From assembly GCA_049687015.1 (NCBI GenBank), contig JBAVIP010000059.1:1-58553 (forward strand): DNA of 58,553 nt. The letters are read 5' to 3'. The position numbers were made by a program, and so were the translations under genes. The notes under the pieces are model-generated. The model did no database searches. It was given only the letters and a program-made list of their open reading frames with translations, and had not been told where the DNA came from. Shown one piece after another: positions 1 through 7,111 of the stretch. The DNA comes from Methylotenera_A sp049687015 (lineage in GTDB: Bacteria; Pseudomonadota; Gammaproteobacteria; Burkholderiales; Methylophilaceae). Every line of letters begins with the position of its first letter. The stretch's first letter is position 1.

Positions 1-114
1 AAAACCAACCAAGCAAAACTAACCCAAAAATGCCACCAAAACCCACCGAGCGAAAAACGATGCTCTGCGAGCCAATATCTGCGCGGCTTCCAGAGCCACA
101 CGAATAAAGATAAA

Positions 115-172
115 CCCTAACGTTTGAATTAAGGGGCGCCGTCAGGCGTCCCGCTTGAATGATGGGTTAGGG
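115..172 (-). other. integron attC recombination site 1
   Basis: This is an imperfect palindrome of the attC type. Read on the minus strand it starts with CCCTAAC (172-166) and ends with GTTAGGG (121-115), a fully complementary R''/R' core pair. Inside are the L'' and L' boxes: ATTCAAG-CGGG on one arm and CCCC-TTAAT on the other, so the longer arm has unpaired bases, like the extrahelical bases used in strand recognition. The tip is GACGCC-TGAC-GGCGCC. The core bases and both arms are the same in the site at 435-494, while the tip stem differs and stays paired. The longer L'' arm sets the orientation, so cassettes read leftward. Confidence 0.85.
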
Positions 173-336
173 AAAGCCACCAAAAAGGCAACCAACACAC
201 CGCACCCCACAAAACTAAAAAATAACCTAAAACCGCCCAACTTGCAAACCCCACAAACCCAAACGGAAACTAAGGCTAAAAACCTAAAAACTGCACCACC
301 GAAAAGCCAAAAACAACCACCAAACCAACCAAGCAA
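142..336 (-). CDS. small hydrophobic integron-cassette ORF
   Basis: This is a 64-residue ORF with a TTG start, very rich in Phe, Gly, Val and Trp, with two or three stretches that could span a membrane. It ends inside attC site 1, so its last residues (NPSFKRDA) are encoded by the recombination site, a tail common among cassette-encoded hypothetical proteins. The possible ribosome binding site (GGTAGG) lies very close to the TTG. The coding strand consists mostly of G and T, so the reading frame may be a by-product of base composition. A related cassette continues off the left edge. No function can be assigned; a small membrane peptide is one possibility. Confidence 0.4.
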   Translation of the reverse strand: MLGWFGGCFWLFGGAVFRFLALVSVWVCGVCKLGGFRLFFSFVGCGVLVAFLVAFPNPSFKRDA

Positions 337-434
337 AACCTACCCAAAACCGCTAACTAAAACCACCGAGCGAAAAACACCAGCCTGCGACCCGCATAGA
401 ATAAGGCTCACAGAGGCACACGAATAAAGATAAA

Positions 435-494
435 CCCTAACGTTTGAATTAAGGGGCTGGCTTTAGCCAGTCCCGCTTGAATGATGGGTTAGAC
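435..494 (-). other. integron attC recombination site 2
   Basis: On the minus strand the site begins with GTCTAAC (494-488), which fits the RYYYAAC consensus, and ends with GTTAGGG (441-435). The L''/L' arms match those of the site at 115-172, but the tip is CTGGC-TAAA-GCCAG instead of GACGCC-TGAC-GGCGCC. The stem changed on both sides and stayed paired, which supports a folded single-strand substrate. The R'' sequence is complementary to the GTTAGAC at the other end of the adjacent cassette (885-879), as expected for a cassette that closes into a circle. Confidence 0.88.
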
Positions 495-509
495 CATGCC
501 AACGTATGG

Positions 510-848
510 CTAGTAAGTGACACGGCCATTTTGCTCAATAGATATGGTGCGTTTACGTTGTAGCTCGGTAACAATGTTTTCTATGTCGCTTTCTGAGATG
601 CCTCCCTGGAACTGGAACATTGCACCAATTGAGTTAAGTAGAGAGGTTCTTTTTGCAGGTTTTAGTTTGAGCAAACGCTCGGTGACGTATTCAATAAGCT
701 CAGGATTTTGAGCGTTAAGGTTTTTGCGCTCAGCAGGCTTTTGTTCTTCCTCTTCCTTACGTGCAAATTGGATAAGAAGCTGGGCAAGGCGAAGTTTGTC
801 ACGATAACCCAATGTTTCAGCGACCTTTGCTATTTCGTCATAACCCAT
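510..848 (-). CDS. integron-cassette protein of unknown function
   Basis: The predicted protein has 112 residues and is mostly helical and charged, with an EEEEQKPAERK linker near residues 32-43 and no signal peptide or membrane segment. I do not recognise the family. An AGGAGGA ribosome binding site about 8 bases before the ATG supports real translation. The gene fills its cassette: the junction GTTAGAC is just upstream at 885-879 and the stop lies 16 bases before attC site 2, the usual one-gene cassette layout. Its leftward direction fits the attC orientation. The C-terminal part (about residues 55-112) resembles a small helical bundle, but this is only an impression from the heptad-like pattern. 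Confidence 0.75.
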   Translation of the reverse strand: MGYDEIAKVAETLGYRDKLRLAQLLIQFARKEEEEQKPAERKNLNAQNPELIEYVTERLLKLKPAKRTSLLNSIGAMFQFQGGISESDIENIVTELQRKRTISIEQNGRVTY

Positions 849-878
849 GCGATGAATCCTCCTATTTTTATTGAAATG

Positions 879-926
879 GTCTAACGTAAAGTAGGTATCC
901 TATTTGACGCAATATAAAGCGTCAAA
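879..926. other. cassette-array boundary with 24-base palindrome (possible attI)
   Basis: The core GTCTAAC (minus strand GTTAGAC) at 879-885 marks the first crossover point of the array. No paired R''/L'' half lies beyond it, so this is not an ordinary attC. At 903-926, 17 bases away, is a perfect inverted repeat, TTTGACGC and GCGTCAAA around AATATAAA, with no T-run that would make it a terminator. The position is where an attI primary site would be in an array read leftward. No integrase gene follows to the right; the next gene is a GST. The rest of the gap up to 1033 shows nothing else. Confidence 0.4.
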
Positions 927-1033
927 CTAGAACAAAACTGGTTTTTAAAATTTATACTCACCATTAAATCAATCTATTAGCTATTTTTAGTACTACCTAA
1001 ATAACAAGCATTAAAACGGCGCAAAATAATTGA

Positions 1034-1645
1034 TTACCTCACCACTGGCATTGTCTGCTTAAAACTCGGCCGTTTAATCAACAAACTATAGTGTTTTGCT
1101 AAATTGGGATATTTATCCTGCCAATTCAAATGCTTAAAGCGCAGATCAAGGTAGCCCAACATGCACCCCAGCGCAATATCAGCCAGACTGAACGTCTCTT
1201 TCACACACCATTTCTTTTTAAAGATATCTAAATTAAGCACCTCCAAACCGCGTGTGACTTTTTCGAGTTGTTTTTCTATATTGGCTTGTGATTGCTGCTC
1301 TTCAGGTCTGCGCCCTTCTAGCATGGCGGCTACTGCTGCGTCGCAAATGCCGTCTGCAAGCGCCTCCCAGCGGCGCACTGCAGTTCTGGAGCCGTTATCA
1401 TGCGGAATCAGATGCGCCAATGGCGTGCGGTTATCCAGATATTCCACAATCACGCGGGAATCATACAAACTATCGCCATCATCCAAAAGCAGCACCGGTA
1501 CTTTTCCCAGCGGGTTATGGTTTTTAACCGGGCAATCCGGATCGCTCAAAACGACTTCTTGCAGCTCTACCTCAACGTGCTTCTCGAGTGCGACAATGCG
1601 CACTTTGCGGGCGTAGGGGCTATTGACTGTGTATAAAAGTTTCAT
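1034..1645 (-). CDS. glutathione S-transferase family protein (YibF-like)
   Basis: 203 residues, the usual GST length. Residues 1-75 form the thioredoxin-like N-terminal domain: Ser9 in SPYARKVRI is the likely glutathione-activating position, the NPLGKVPVL segment contains the cis-proline (near 51), and DSRVIVEYLD (about 62-71) is the glutathione-contacting strand and helix. The remainder is the all-helical C-terminal domain with the SLADIALG motif. The N-terminus reads like E. coli YibF. It is a cytosolic enzyme of unknown substrate. The start has a GAGGA site 5 bases upstream. It is divergent from nadC and is the first chromosomal gene after the integron array. Confidence 0.9.
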   Translation of the reverse strand: MKLLYTVNSPYARKVRIVALEKHVEVELQEVVLSDPDCPVKNHNPLGKVPVLLLDDGDSLYDSRVIVEYLDNRTPLAHLIPHDNGSRTAVRRWEALADGICDAAVAAMLEGRRPEEQQSQANIEKQLEKVTRGLEVLNLDIFKKKWCVKETFSLADIALGCMLGYLDLRFKHLNWQDKYPNLAKHYSLLIKRPSFKQTMPVVR

Positions 1646-1841
1646 GTAATCCTCAAAAATTCATTTTTTGGTCGCATTGCAGCGTTGCGCGGTACTCGCA
1701 ACCTCGCTGTACAACCCCGTACTATCTCGGCTCCTGCGCTCCGTGCGCCTTACACTGCATCCCAAAATTCTGCATTTTTTAAAGCCATTCTCATGCTGCA
1801 GCTGTGCGTTTTTTAGTAATCATCTGCATTATAATGGAAAT
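1646..1841 (+). promoter_or_regulatory. divergent GST/nadC intergenic region with a -10 box close to nadC
   Basis: A perfect TATAAT lies at 1830-1835, only 6 bases before the nadC ATG at 1842. If used, transcription would begin at or next to the A of the start codon, giving a leaderless or nearly leaderless mRNA. No good -35 is present at the right distance (CGTTTT near 1807). The GC-rich stretch 1674-1800 is open in the nadC frame but has the look of a structured intergenic repeat rather than a coding extension. Confidence 0.4.
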
Positions 1842-2711
1842 ATGTCTTTGCCTCTATTCACACAACAATTTCCACGCGGCTCGCAAGCTTTTATCGATTT
1901 AGTTAAGCACGATGTTACACAAGCTTTGGCAGAAGACATTGGCAGTGGCGACCTTACAGCAGCGCTAGTACCCGCTGCACAGCAAGCCAAAGCCAACATT
2001 ATCTCGCGCGAAAACGCGGTGATTTGCGGCATCGATTGGGTGAATGCCTGTTTTCTTGCGCTAGATAAAAATGCCAAAATAAAATGGCTGGTGAACGAAG
2101 GTGAAAAAGTGTCTTCCAATCAATTATTGTGCGAAGTTTTGGGTAATGCGCGTGCGCTACTTTCGGCTGAGCGTTGCGCCTTAAATTTCTTGCAAACGCT
2201 TTCAGCGGTAGCCACTCAAACACGCCAGTATGTCATCGCGATTGCAGGTACTAAAGCGCAGATTTTAGATACGCGAAAAACGCTGCCGGGCTTACGGTTA
2301 GCGCAAAAATACGCAGTGACTGTGGGTGGCGGCTTTAATCAGCGCCTGGCTTTATACGATAGCATATTAATTAAAGAGAACCATATCGCCGCCGCGGGCA
2401 GTATCCATGCGGCTCTTGAGCATGCCAAAAAATTGAACAAAAACGTAAGCATTCAAATTGAAGTGGAAGATTTAAACGAGCTGCAGCAGGCTTTAGACGC
2501 GGGCGCTACCAGTATTTTGCTGGATAATTTTGGCCTCCACGATATGAAAGAAGCCGTGCGCATCAATGCTGGCCGCGCCTTGCTCGAGGCTTCTGGCAAC
2601 GTCAATTTAAACTCGGTGCGCAGCATTGCACTTACTGGCGTTGACCGCATTTCAGTCGGCAGCCTCACAAAAAATATCCATGCCATTGATTTATCTTTAC
2701 GAATCAAATAG
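1842..2711 (+). CDS. nadC: quinolinate phosphoribosyltransferase (carboxylating)
   Basis: 289 residues from the ATG at 1842. The enzyme converts quinolinate and PRPP to nicotinate mononucleotide, CO2 and pyrophosphate in de novo NAD synthesis. Recognisable segments are the N-terminal ALAEDIGSGDLT, then RTLPGLRLAQKYAV followed by GGGFNQR...LIKENHI, the conserved substrate-binding stretch (the usual His of NHR is Gln here), IEVE and ILLDNFG near the barrel end, and SVGSLTK. The open frame extends upstream to 1668, but that part is unlike NadC and overlaps the intergenic repeat, so the internal ATG is chosen. No Shine-Dalgarno sequence is visible. Confidence 0.95.
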   Translation: MSLPLFTQQFPRGSQAFIDLVKHDVTQALAEDIGSGDLTAALVPAAQQAKANIISRENAVICGIDWVNACFLALDKNAKIKWLVNEGEKVSSNQLLCEVLGNARALLSAERCALNFLQTLSAVATQTRQYVIAIAGTKAQILDTRKTLPGLRLAQKYAVTVGGGFNQRLALYDSILIKENHIAAAGSIHAALEHAKKLNKNVSIQIEVEDLNELQQALDAGATSILLDNFGLHDMKEAVRINAGRALLEASGNVNLNSVRSIALTGVDRISVGSLTKNIHAIDLSLRIK

Positions 2712-2771
2712 CATGGAACAAGTCGAATAGCATGAAGCTAAATCTTACAATTTTTATCTTGAGTTCAACCC

Positions 2772-4553
2772 ATGAGTAAAACAGCAAGTATCTTAAAATC
2801 CAAAGGCAAACTTAGCTTAGGTGATATGCTACGCATGCTGGTAAACGACCACAGGCTGGATAAAACACAGGCCGAACAGCTGTTCAAAGATCGCAAACTT
2901 GATAGCTCAAACCTGCATCCAGTTGTAGTGATTGGCGAGCAAAAATGGAAAGATTTGCGCCCGCCGCACAGAGTGTTGAGCGTGGATTATTTGTCTCGCT
3001 GGCTGGCTGAGAAAGCCGAGCTTGATTTCTATCATATCGACCCACTCAAACTCGATTTCACCTCGGCTGCACAAGTGGTTTCAAAAGCCTATGCCGAGCG
3101 GCTTAAAATCATGCCCATTTCTGTCAAAAATGGCGAAGCGACCATCGCTACTGCCGAACCCTTCCAAACTGAATGGATCCCGGATTTAGAGCGCATTATG
3201 GACATGCGTATCAAGCTGGTAGTGGCTAATCCACTGGAAATTAACCGCTATTTGCCCGAAATTTACAATCTTGCCAACTCGATTAGCCAGGCCAATACTG
3301 CAAAAGCCGGTCAAATCGTCGGCGTGCAAAATTTTGAGCAACTTATTGAGCTAGGCAAAGATAAAAACCTGGATGCCAACGAACAGCACGTGGTGAATAT
3401 TGTGGATTGGCTGCTCAAATATGCGTTTGAGCAGCGCGCCAGCGACATCCACCTGGAACCGCGCCGTAACATGGGCATGATGCGCTTTCGCATTGATGGC
3501 GTGCTGCACCAAGTGTACCAATTGCCCAGCAACATCATGAACGCCATCACCAGCAGGATTAAGCTGCTAGGCCGTATGGACATGGTGGAAAAACGCCGTC
3601 CGCAAGATGGCCGCATTAAAACCATCAGCAATGACGGCACAGAAATTGAGCTGCGCTTATCTACTATGCCGACCGCTTTTGGTGAAAAACTGGTGATGCG
3701 GATTTTTACACCGGATGTCATTGTGCAAGACTTTATTCAACTGGGATTTTCCCAAAAGCAATCAAAGTTATGGGCAGAATGGACCAAGGCGCCTAATGGC
3801 ATCATTTTAGTCACCGGCCCGACCGGCTCTGGCAAAACCACTACACTGTACTCGACACTAAAACAACTTGCCACGCCAGAAGTCAATGTCAGCACGGTGG
3901 AAGATCCAATCGAGATGGTCGAGCCCGCCTTTAACCAAATGCAGGTACAAACCAATATCGGCCTCACGTTTGCAGACGGTATTCGCACCCTGATGCGGCA
4001 AGACCCCGACATCATCATGGTGGGCGAAATTCGTGATATCGAAACCGCGGACATGGCCATCCAAGCCGCGCTCACTGGCCACCTGGTGCTATCTACCTTG
4101 CATACCAACGACGCGCCTTCGGCTGTCACACGTTTGCTGGATTTAGGCGTGCCGGCCTATTTGATTCATTCTTCGGTATTAGGCATTATGGCACAACGGC
4201 TGGTGCGTACGCTTTGCCCAGCTTGCAAAACATCCAGAGAAATCAGCGACGAGGAATGGGCTTCTATCACACGTCCTTTCAAAGCACCTAAGCCAGCCTC
4301 GATAATGAAAGCAGTCGGCTGCACCGAATGCCGCAACACTGGCTACCGCGGCCGTAGCGGTATTTATGAAATGCTCACCATCACGCCAAAATTACGCAAA
4401 CTCATCACACCAATTGCCGATTTGGCACAGCTTAAAAACATGGCCTACCAGGAAGGTATGCAACCGTTAATGTTGAACGGTGCAGAAAAAGTCGCTGCCG
4501 GACTTACCACCATTGAAGAGTTGCTGAAAGTCGCCCCGCCAATAGATCAATAG
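2772..4553 (+). CDS. GspE/PilB-type secretion or pilus assembly ATPase, orphan paralogue
   Basis: 593 residues. The N-terminus (about 10-160) has the MshEN/T2SSE_N fold that binds a platform protein or nucleotide. The motor domain follows: Arg-rich FRIDGVLHQ near 239, Walker A GPTGSGKT at 349-356, Asp box around 377, Walker B DIIMVGE at 413-419 and the His box STLHTND at 441-447. A zinc site uses Cys482, Cys485, Cys517 and Cys520. These hexameric ATPases drive pseudopilus or pilus assembly at the inner membrane. It stands alone after nadC, without platform, pilin or secretin genes, while a second copy with its pilC partner is at 32037. It could be PilB2, GspE or a regulator of the same machine. 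Confidence 0.88.
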   Translation: MSKTASILKSKGKLSLGDMLRMLVNDHRLDKTQAEQLFKDRKLDSSNLHPVVVIGEQKWKDLRPPHRVLSVDYLSRWLAEKAELDFYHIDPLKLDFTSAAQVVSKAYAERLKIMPISVKNGEATIATAEPFQTEWIPDLERIMDMRIKLVVANPLEINRYLPEIYNLANSISQANTAKAGQIVGVQNFEQLIELGKDKNLDANEQHVVNIVDWLLKYAFEQRASDIHLEPRRNMGMMRFRIDGVLHQVYQLPSNIMNAITSRIKLLGRMDMVEKRRPQDGRIKTISNDGTEIELRLSTMPTAFGEKLVMRIFTPDVIVQDFIQLGFSQKQSKLWAEWTKAPNGIILVTGPTGSGKTTTLYSTLKQLATPEVNVSTVEDPIEMVEPAFNQMQVQTNIGLTFADGIRTLMRQDPDIIMVGEIRDIETADMAIQAALTGHLVLSTLHTNDAPSAVTRLLDLGVPAYLIHSSVLGIMAQRLVRTLCPACKTSREISDEEWASITRPFKAPKPASIMKAVGCTECRNTGYRGRSGIYEMLTITPKLRKLITPIADLAQLKNMAYQEGMQPLMLNGAEKVAAGLTTIEELLKVAPPIDQ

Positions 4554-4626
4554 CATCTCGCTGAATAGATGCAGGTAATACAGACGTGTAAAAACACAAT
4601 TTCAATTTAATCGATCCAATACTAAC

Positions 4627-4664
4627 TTTTTGTTTATTTTGAAGGTTTTTTGTTTATTTCAAGG
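4627..4664 (+). repeat. tandem 19-20 base repeat upstream of ilvB
   Basis: Two near-identical copies of a TTTTTGTTTATTT-(T/C)-AAGG unit lie 20 bases apart, centre to centre, about 100 bases before ilvB. The spacing equals two helical turns, so the same DNA face is presented twice, which would suit a dimeric regulator such as an Lrp-family protein. There is no run of branched-chain amino acid codons in a leader ORF here, so attenuation is not supported. Confidence 0.4.
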
Positions 4665-4760
4665 GGTTTATAGGCTGGCAATCTTGACCAAATGCTGCCA
4701 AACAGTTAAGGTTAAGGGTTACAGATAAATTACCCCGAATTACCTTAAAAATAGAAATTT

Positions 4761-6554
4761 ATGAATCAAGTTTCAATTACAACAGCAGAATCCTTAATCT
4801 CGGACAAGTTGCCTTCAGATCAGTCGGCTATCAATAAGCACGCTTCCGAAAAGCACTGTAGCGGTGCCGAGATTGTGATCAAGTGCCTGGAGGCTGAAAG
4901 CGTCAAGTTCGTGTTCGGCTATCCTGGCGGCGCGGTTCTGCATATCTACGACGCGATTTATAATCAAAATCACTTCAAACATATTCTGGTGCGTCATGAA
5001 CAAGCTGCTGTGCATGCGGCGGATGCTTTTTCTCGCGCTACAGGTGAAGTTGGCGTAGCACTTGTGACTTCAGGCCCAGGTGCCACCAACGCCATTACCG
5101 GCATTGCAACCGCCTATATGGATTCCATTCCGCTTGTGGTCATTAGCGGGCAGGTTCCTGTGCCAGCCATCGGCCTGGATGCGTTTCAAGAAGTCGACAT
5201 GGTGGGCATTACCCGCCCCTGCGTAAAACATAATTTTCTGGTGAAAGATGTCAAAGACATCGCCATCACCATGAAAAAAGCGTTTCATATTGCCAGAACG
5301 GGTCGTCCAGGCCCTGTGGTGGTAGACATCCCCAAAGATATTACTGCACATCTGGCTGAATTTAATTACCCAAAAAGCATTGAAATGCGCTCTTACAACC
5401 CTGTCACCAAAGGTCACAGCGGGCAGATTAAAAAGGCAGTTAAACTGCTATTGGAAGCCAAACGCCCCATGGTGTATTCAGGCGGCGGCGTAGTGCTGGG
5501 TGACGCAGCCGAGTCTTTAATCAAATTAGTTAAAGCGTTAGGCGTGCCTATCACCAACACACTCATGGGCTTGGGCGGTTATCCAGCTACCGACAAGCAG
5601 TTTGTGGGCATGCTGGGCATGCACGGCACCTATGAAGCCAACATGGCAATGCAAGAATGCGACGTACTGTTAGCCGTGGGCGCGCGCTTTGACGACCGTG
5701 TGATTGGCAACCCCAAACATTTTTTCAGCAAATCGCGCACCATTATTCATATCGACATTGACCCCTCCTCTATCTCTAAACGCGTGAAGGTGGATATCCC
5801 CATTGTGGGCGATGTGAAATCGGTACTGGCAGAAATGAATAGCTTGATTGCGGCAGAAGCGCCAACACAATCGCCAGCACTTAAGACCTGGTGGCAGCAA
5901 ATTGATGCTTGGCGCAGCAAACTTTGCCTGAACTACAACAACAGCAACGGCTTGATCAAACCGCAGTACGTGATTGAAAAACTGTGGGAAGTCACCAAAG
6001 GCGATGCCTATGTGACCTCTGATGTGGGCCAGCACCAGATGTGGGCAGCGCAATATTACAAATTTGACAAACCGCGACGCTGGATCAACTCAGGCGGCTT
6101 GGGCACCATGGGCGTAGGTTTGCCGTACGCCATGGGCTGCCAGTTTGCAGACCCCGCCGCGCAAGTAGCCTGTGTAACGGGCGAAGGCAGTATTCAAATG
6201 AACATCCAAGAGCTTTCTACCTGCAAGCAATATCACTTGCCAATCAAGGTGATTCTGCTCAACAACCGCTACCTGGGCATGGTGCGGCAATGGCAGGAGT
6301 TTTTCTATGAGAACCGTTACTCGGAATCTTACATGGACAGCCTGCCCGACTTTGTTAAGCTGGCCCAGTCTTACGGCCACGTCGGCATGCAGATTACCCA
6401 GCCAGGCGATGTTGAAGGCGCGTTAAAAGAAGCCTTTGCCATGAAAGACCGCTTTGTGTTCATGGATTTCATTACCGACCAAAAAGAAAACGTGTTCCCG
6501 ATGATTGAGAACGGCAAGGGTTTATCTGAAATGATTCTGGCGGAGGATTTATAA
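4761..6554 (+). CDS. ilvB: acetolactate synthase large (catalytic) subunit
   Basis: 597 residues. It condenses two pyruvates, or pyruvate and 2-oxobutyrate, to acetohydroxy acids, the first common step of valine, leucine and isoleucine synthesis, using thiamine diphosphate, Mg2+ and FAD. The catalytic Glu80 is in HILVRHEQAA. RFDDRVIGN belongs to the FAD domain, and the ThDP/Mg motif is GEGSIQMN...LLNN (the usual GDG is GEG here). About 30 extra residues precede the normal family start (near GAEIVIKCLE); the ATG at 4761 has only a weak ribosome binding site, so an alternative start is possible. It is followed after 2 bases by ilvH, its regulatory subunit. Confidence 0.97.
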   Translation: MNQVSITTAESLISDKLPSDQSAINKHASEKHCSGAEIVIKCLEAESVKFVFGYPGGAVLHIYDAIYNQNHFKHILVRHEQAAVHAADAFSRATGEVGVALVTSGPGATNAITGIATAYMDSIPLVVISGQVPVPAIGLDAFQEVDMVGITRPCVKHNFLVKDVKDIAITMKKAFHIARTGRPGPVVVDIPKDITAHLAEFNYPKSIEMRSYNPVTKGHSGQIKKAVKLLLEAKRPMVYSGGGVVLGDAAESLIKLVKALGVPITNTLMGLGGYPATDKQFVGMLGMHGTYEANMAMQECDVLLAVGARFDDRVIGNPKHFFSKSRTIIHIDIDPSSISKRVKVDIPIVGDVKSVLAEMNSLIAAEAPTQSPALKTWWQQIDAWRSKLCLNYNNSNGLIKPQYVIEKLWEVTKGDAYVTSDVGQHQMWAAQYYKFDKPRRWINSGGLGTMGVGLPYAMGCQFADPAAQVACVTGEGSIQMNIQELSTCKQYHLPIKVILLNNRYLGMVRQWQEFFYENRYSESYMDSLPDFVKLAQSYGHVGMQITQPGDVEGALKEAFAMKDRFVFMDFITDQKENVFPMIENGKGLSEMILAEDL

Positions 6555-6556
6555 TC

Positions 6557-7048
6557 ATGCGCCACATTGTTTCACTTTTGATGGAAAATGAATCTGGCGC
6601 GCTGTCTCGAGTAGCAGGCCTATTTTCAGCACGCGGCTACAACATCGAATCACTCACGGTTGCTGCAACCGAGGATCCAACACTGTCGCGCATGACGATT
6701 GTGACCAGCGGCTCAGATGAGGTGATAGAGCAAATTATCAAACAGCTCAATAAATTGGTTGACGTGGTAAAAGTGCTGGATTTAAACGACGGCAAATTTA
6801 TCGAGCGTGAATTGATGCTGATTAAAGTTAAAGCAACCAGTACACATCGCGAGGAAATGAAACGCATGTGTGACATTTTCCGTGGCCGTATTATCGATGT
6901 GGCTGACGGCAGTTTTACCATTGAGCTTACCGGCTCGGGCACCAAACTGGATGCTTTTATCGAGAGTTTGGACAAAACCGCAATTTTAGAAACCGTACGC
7001 ACCGGCGCTTCGGGCATTGGCCGTGGCGACAGAGTATTAAAAATTTAA
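6557..7048 (+). CDS. ilvH: acetolactate synthase small (regulatory) subunit
   Basis: 163 residues, the standard length of IlvH. The N-terminal ACT domain (about 3-77) contains ENESGALSRVAGLFSARGYNIESL, where valine binds at the dimer interface and confers feedback inhibition; a second ACT-like C-terminal domain completes it. It begins 2 bases after the ilvB stop with GGAGGA inside the end of ilvB as its ribosome binding site, so the subunits are translationally linked. ilvC follows after a 63-base gap. Confidence 0.97.
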   Translation: MRHIVSLLMENESGALSRVAGLFSARGYNIESLTVAATEDPTLSRMTIVTSGSDEVIEQIIKQLNKLVDVVKVLDLNDGKFIERELMLIKVKATSTHREEMKRMCDIFRGRIIDVADGSFTIELTGSGTKLDAFIESLDKTAILETVRTGASGIGRGDRVLKI

Positions 7049-7111
7049 TCCATTAAGATTTATAACCATAAAATTTAATTAGTAAGCATTTGTATTTAAA
7101 GGAAAATAGCA

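Noticed and set aside
155..427. A 90-residue plus-strand ORF across attC site 1 and the cassette
   Set aside because: It is Lys/Pro/Thr-rich only because the plus strand is nearly all A and C, it runs against the cassette direction and crosses the recombination site.
903..926. Terminator of the GST gene
   Set aside because: The stem is good but no T-run follows on the minus strand, and it lies more than 100 bases after the stop.
1668..1841. N-terminal extension of nadC by 58 codons
   Set aside because: The extension has no similarity to NadC, overlaps a GC-rich intergenic stretch, and the ATG at 1842 gives the usual family length.
4571..4613. A 13-codon leader ORF before ilvB containing Val and Ile codons
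   Set aside because: It has no run of branched-chain codons, no ribosome binding site and no terminator/antiterminator pair, so attenuation is not supported.
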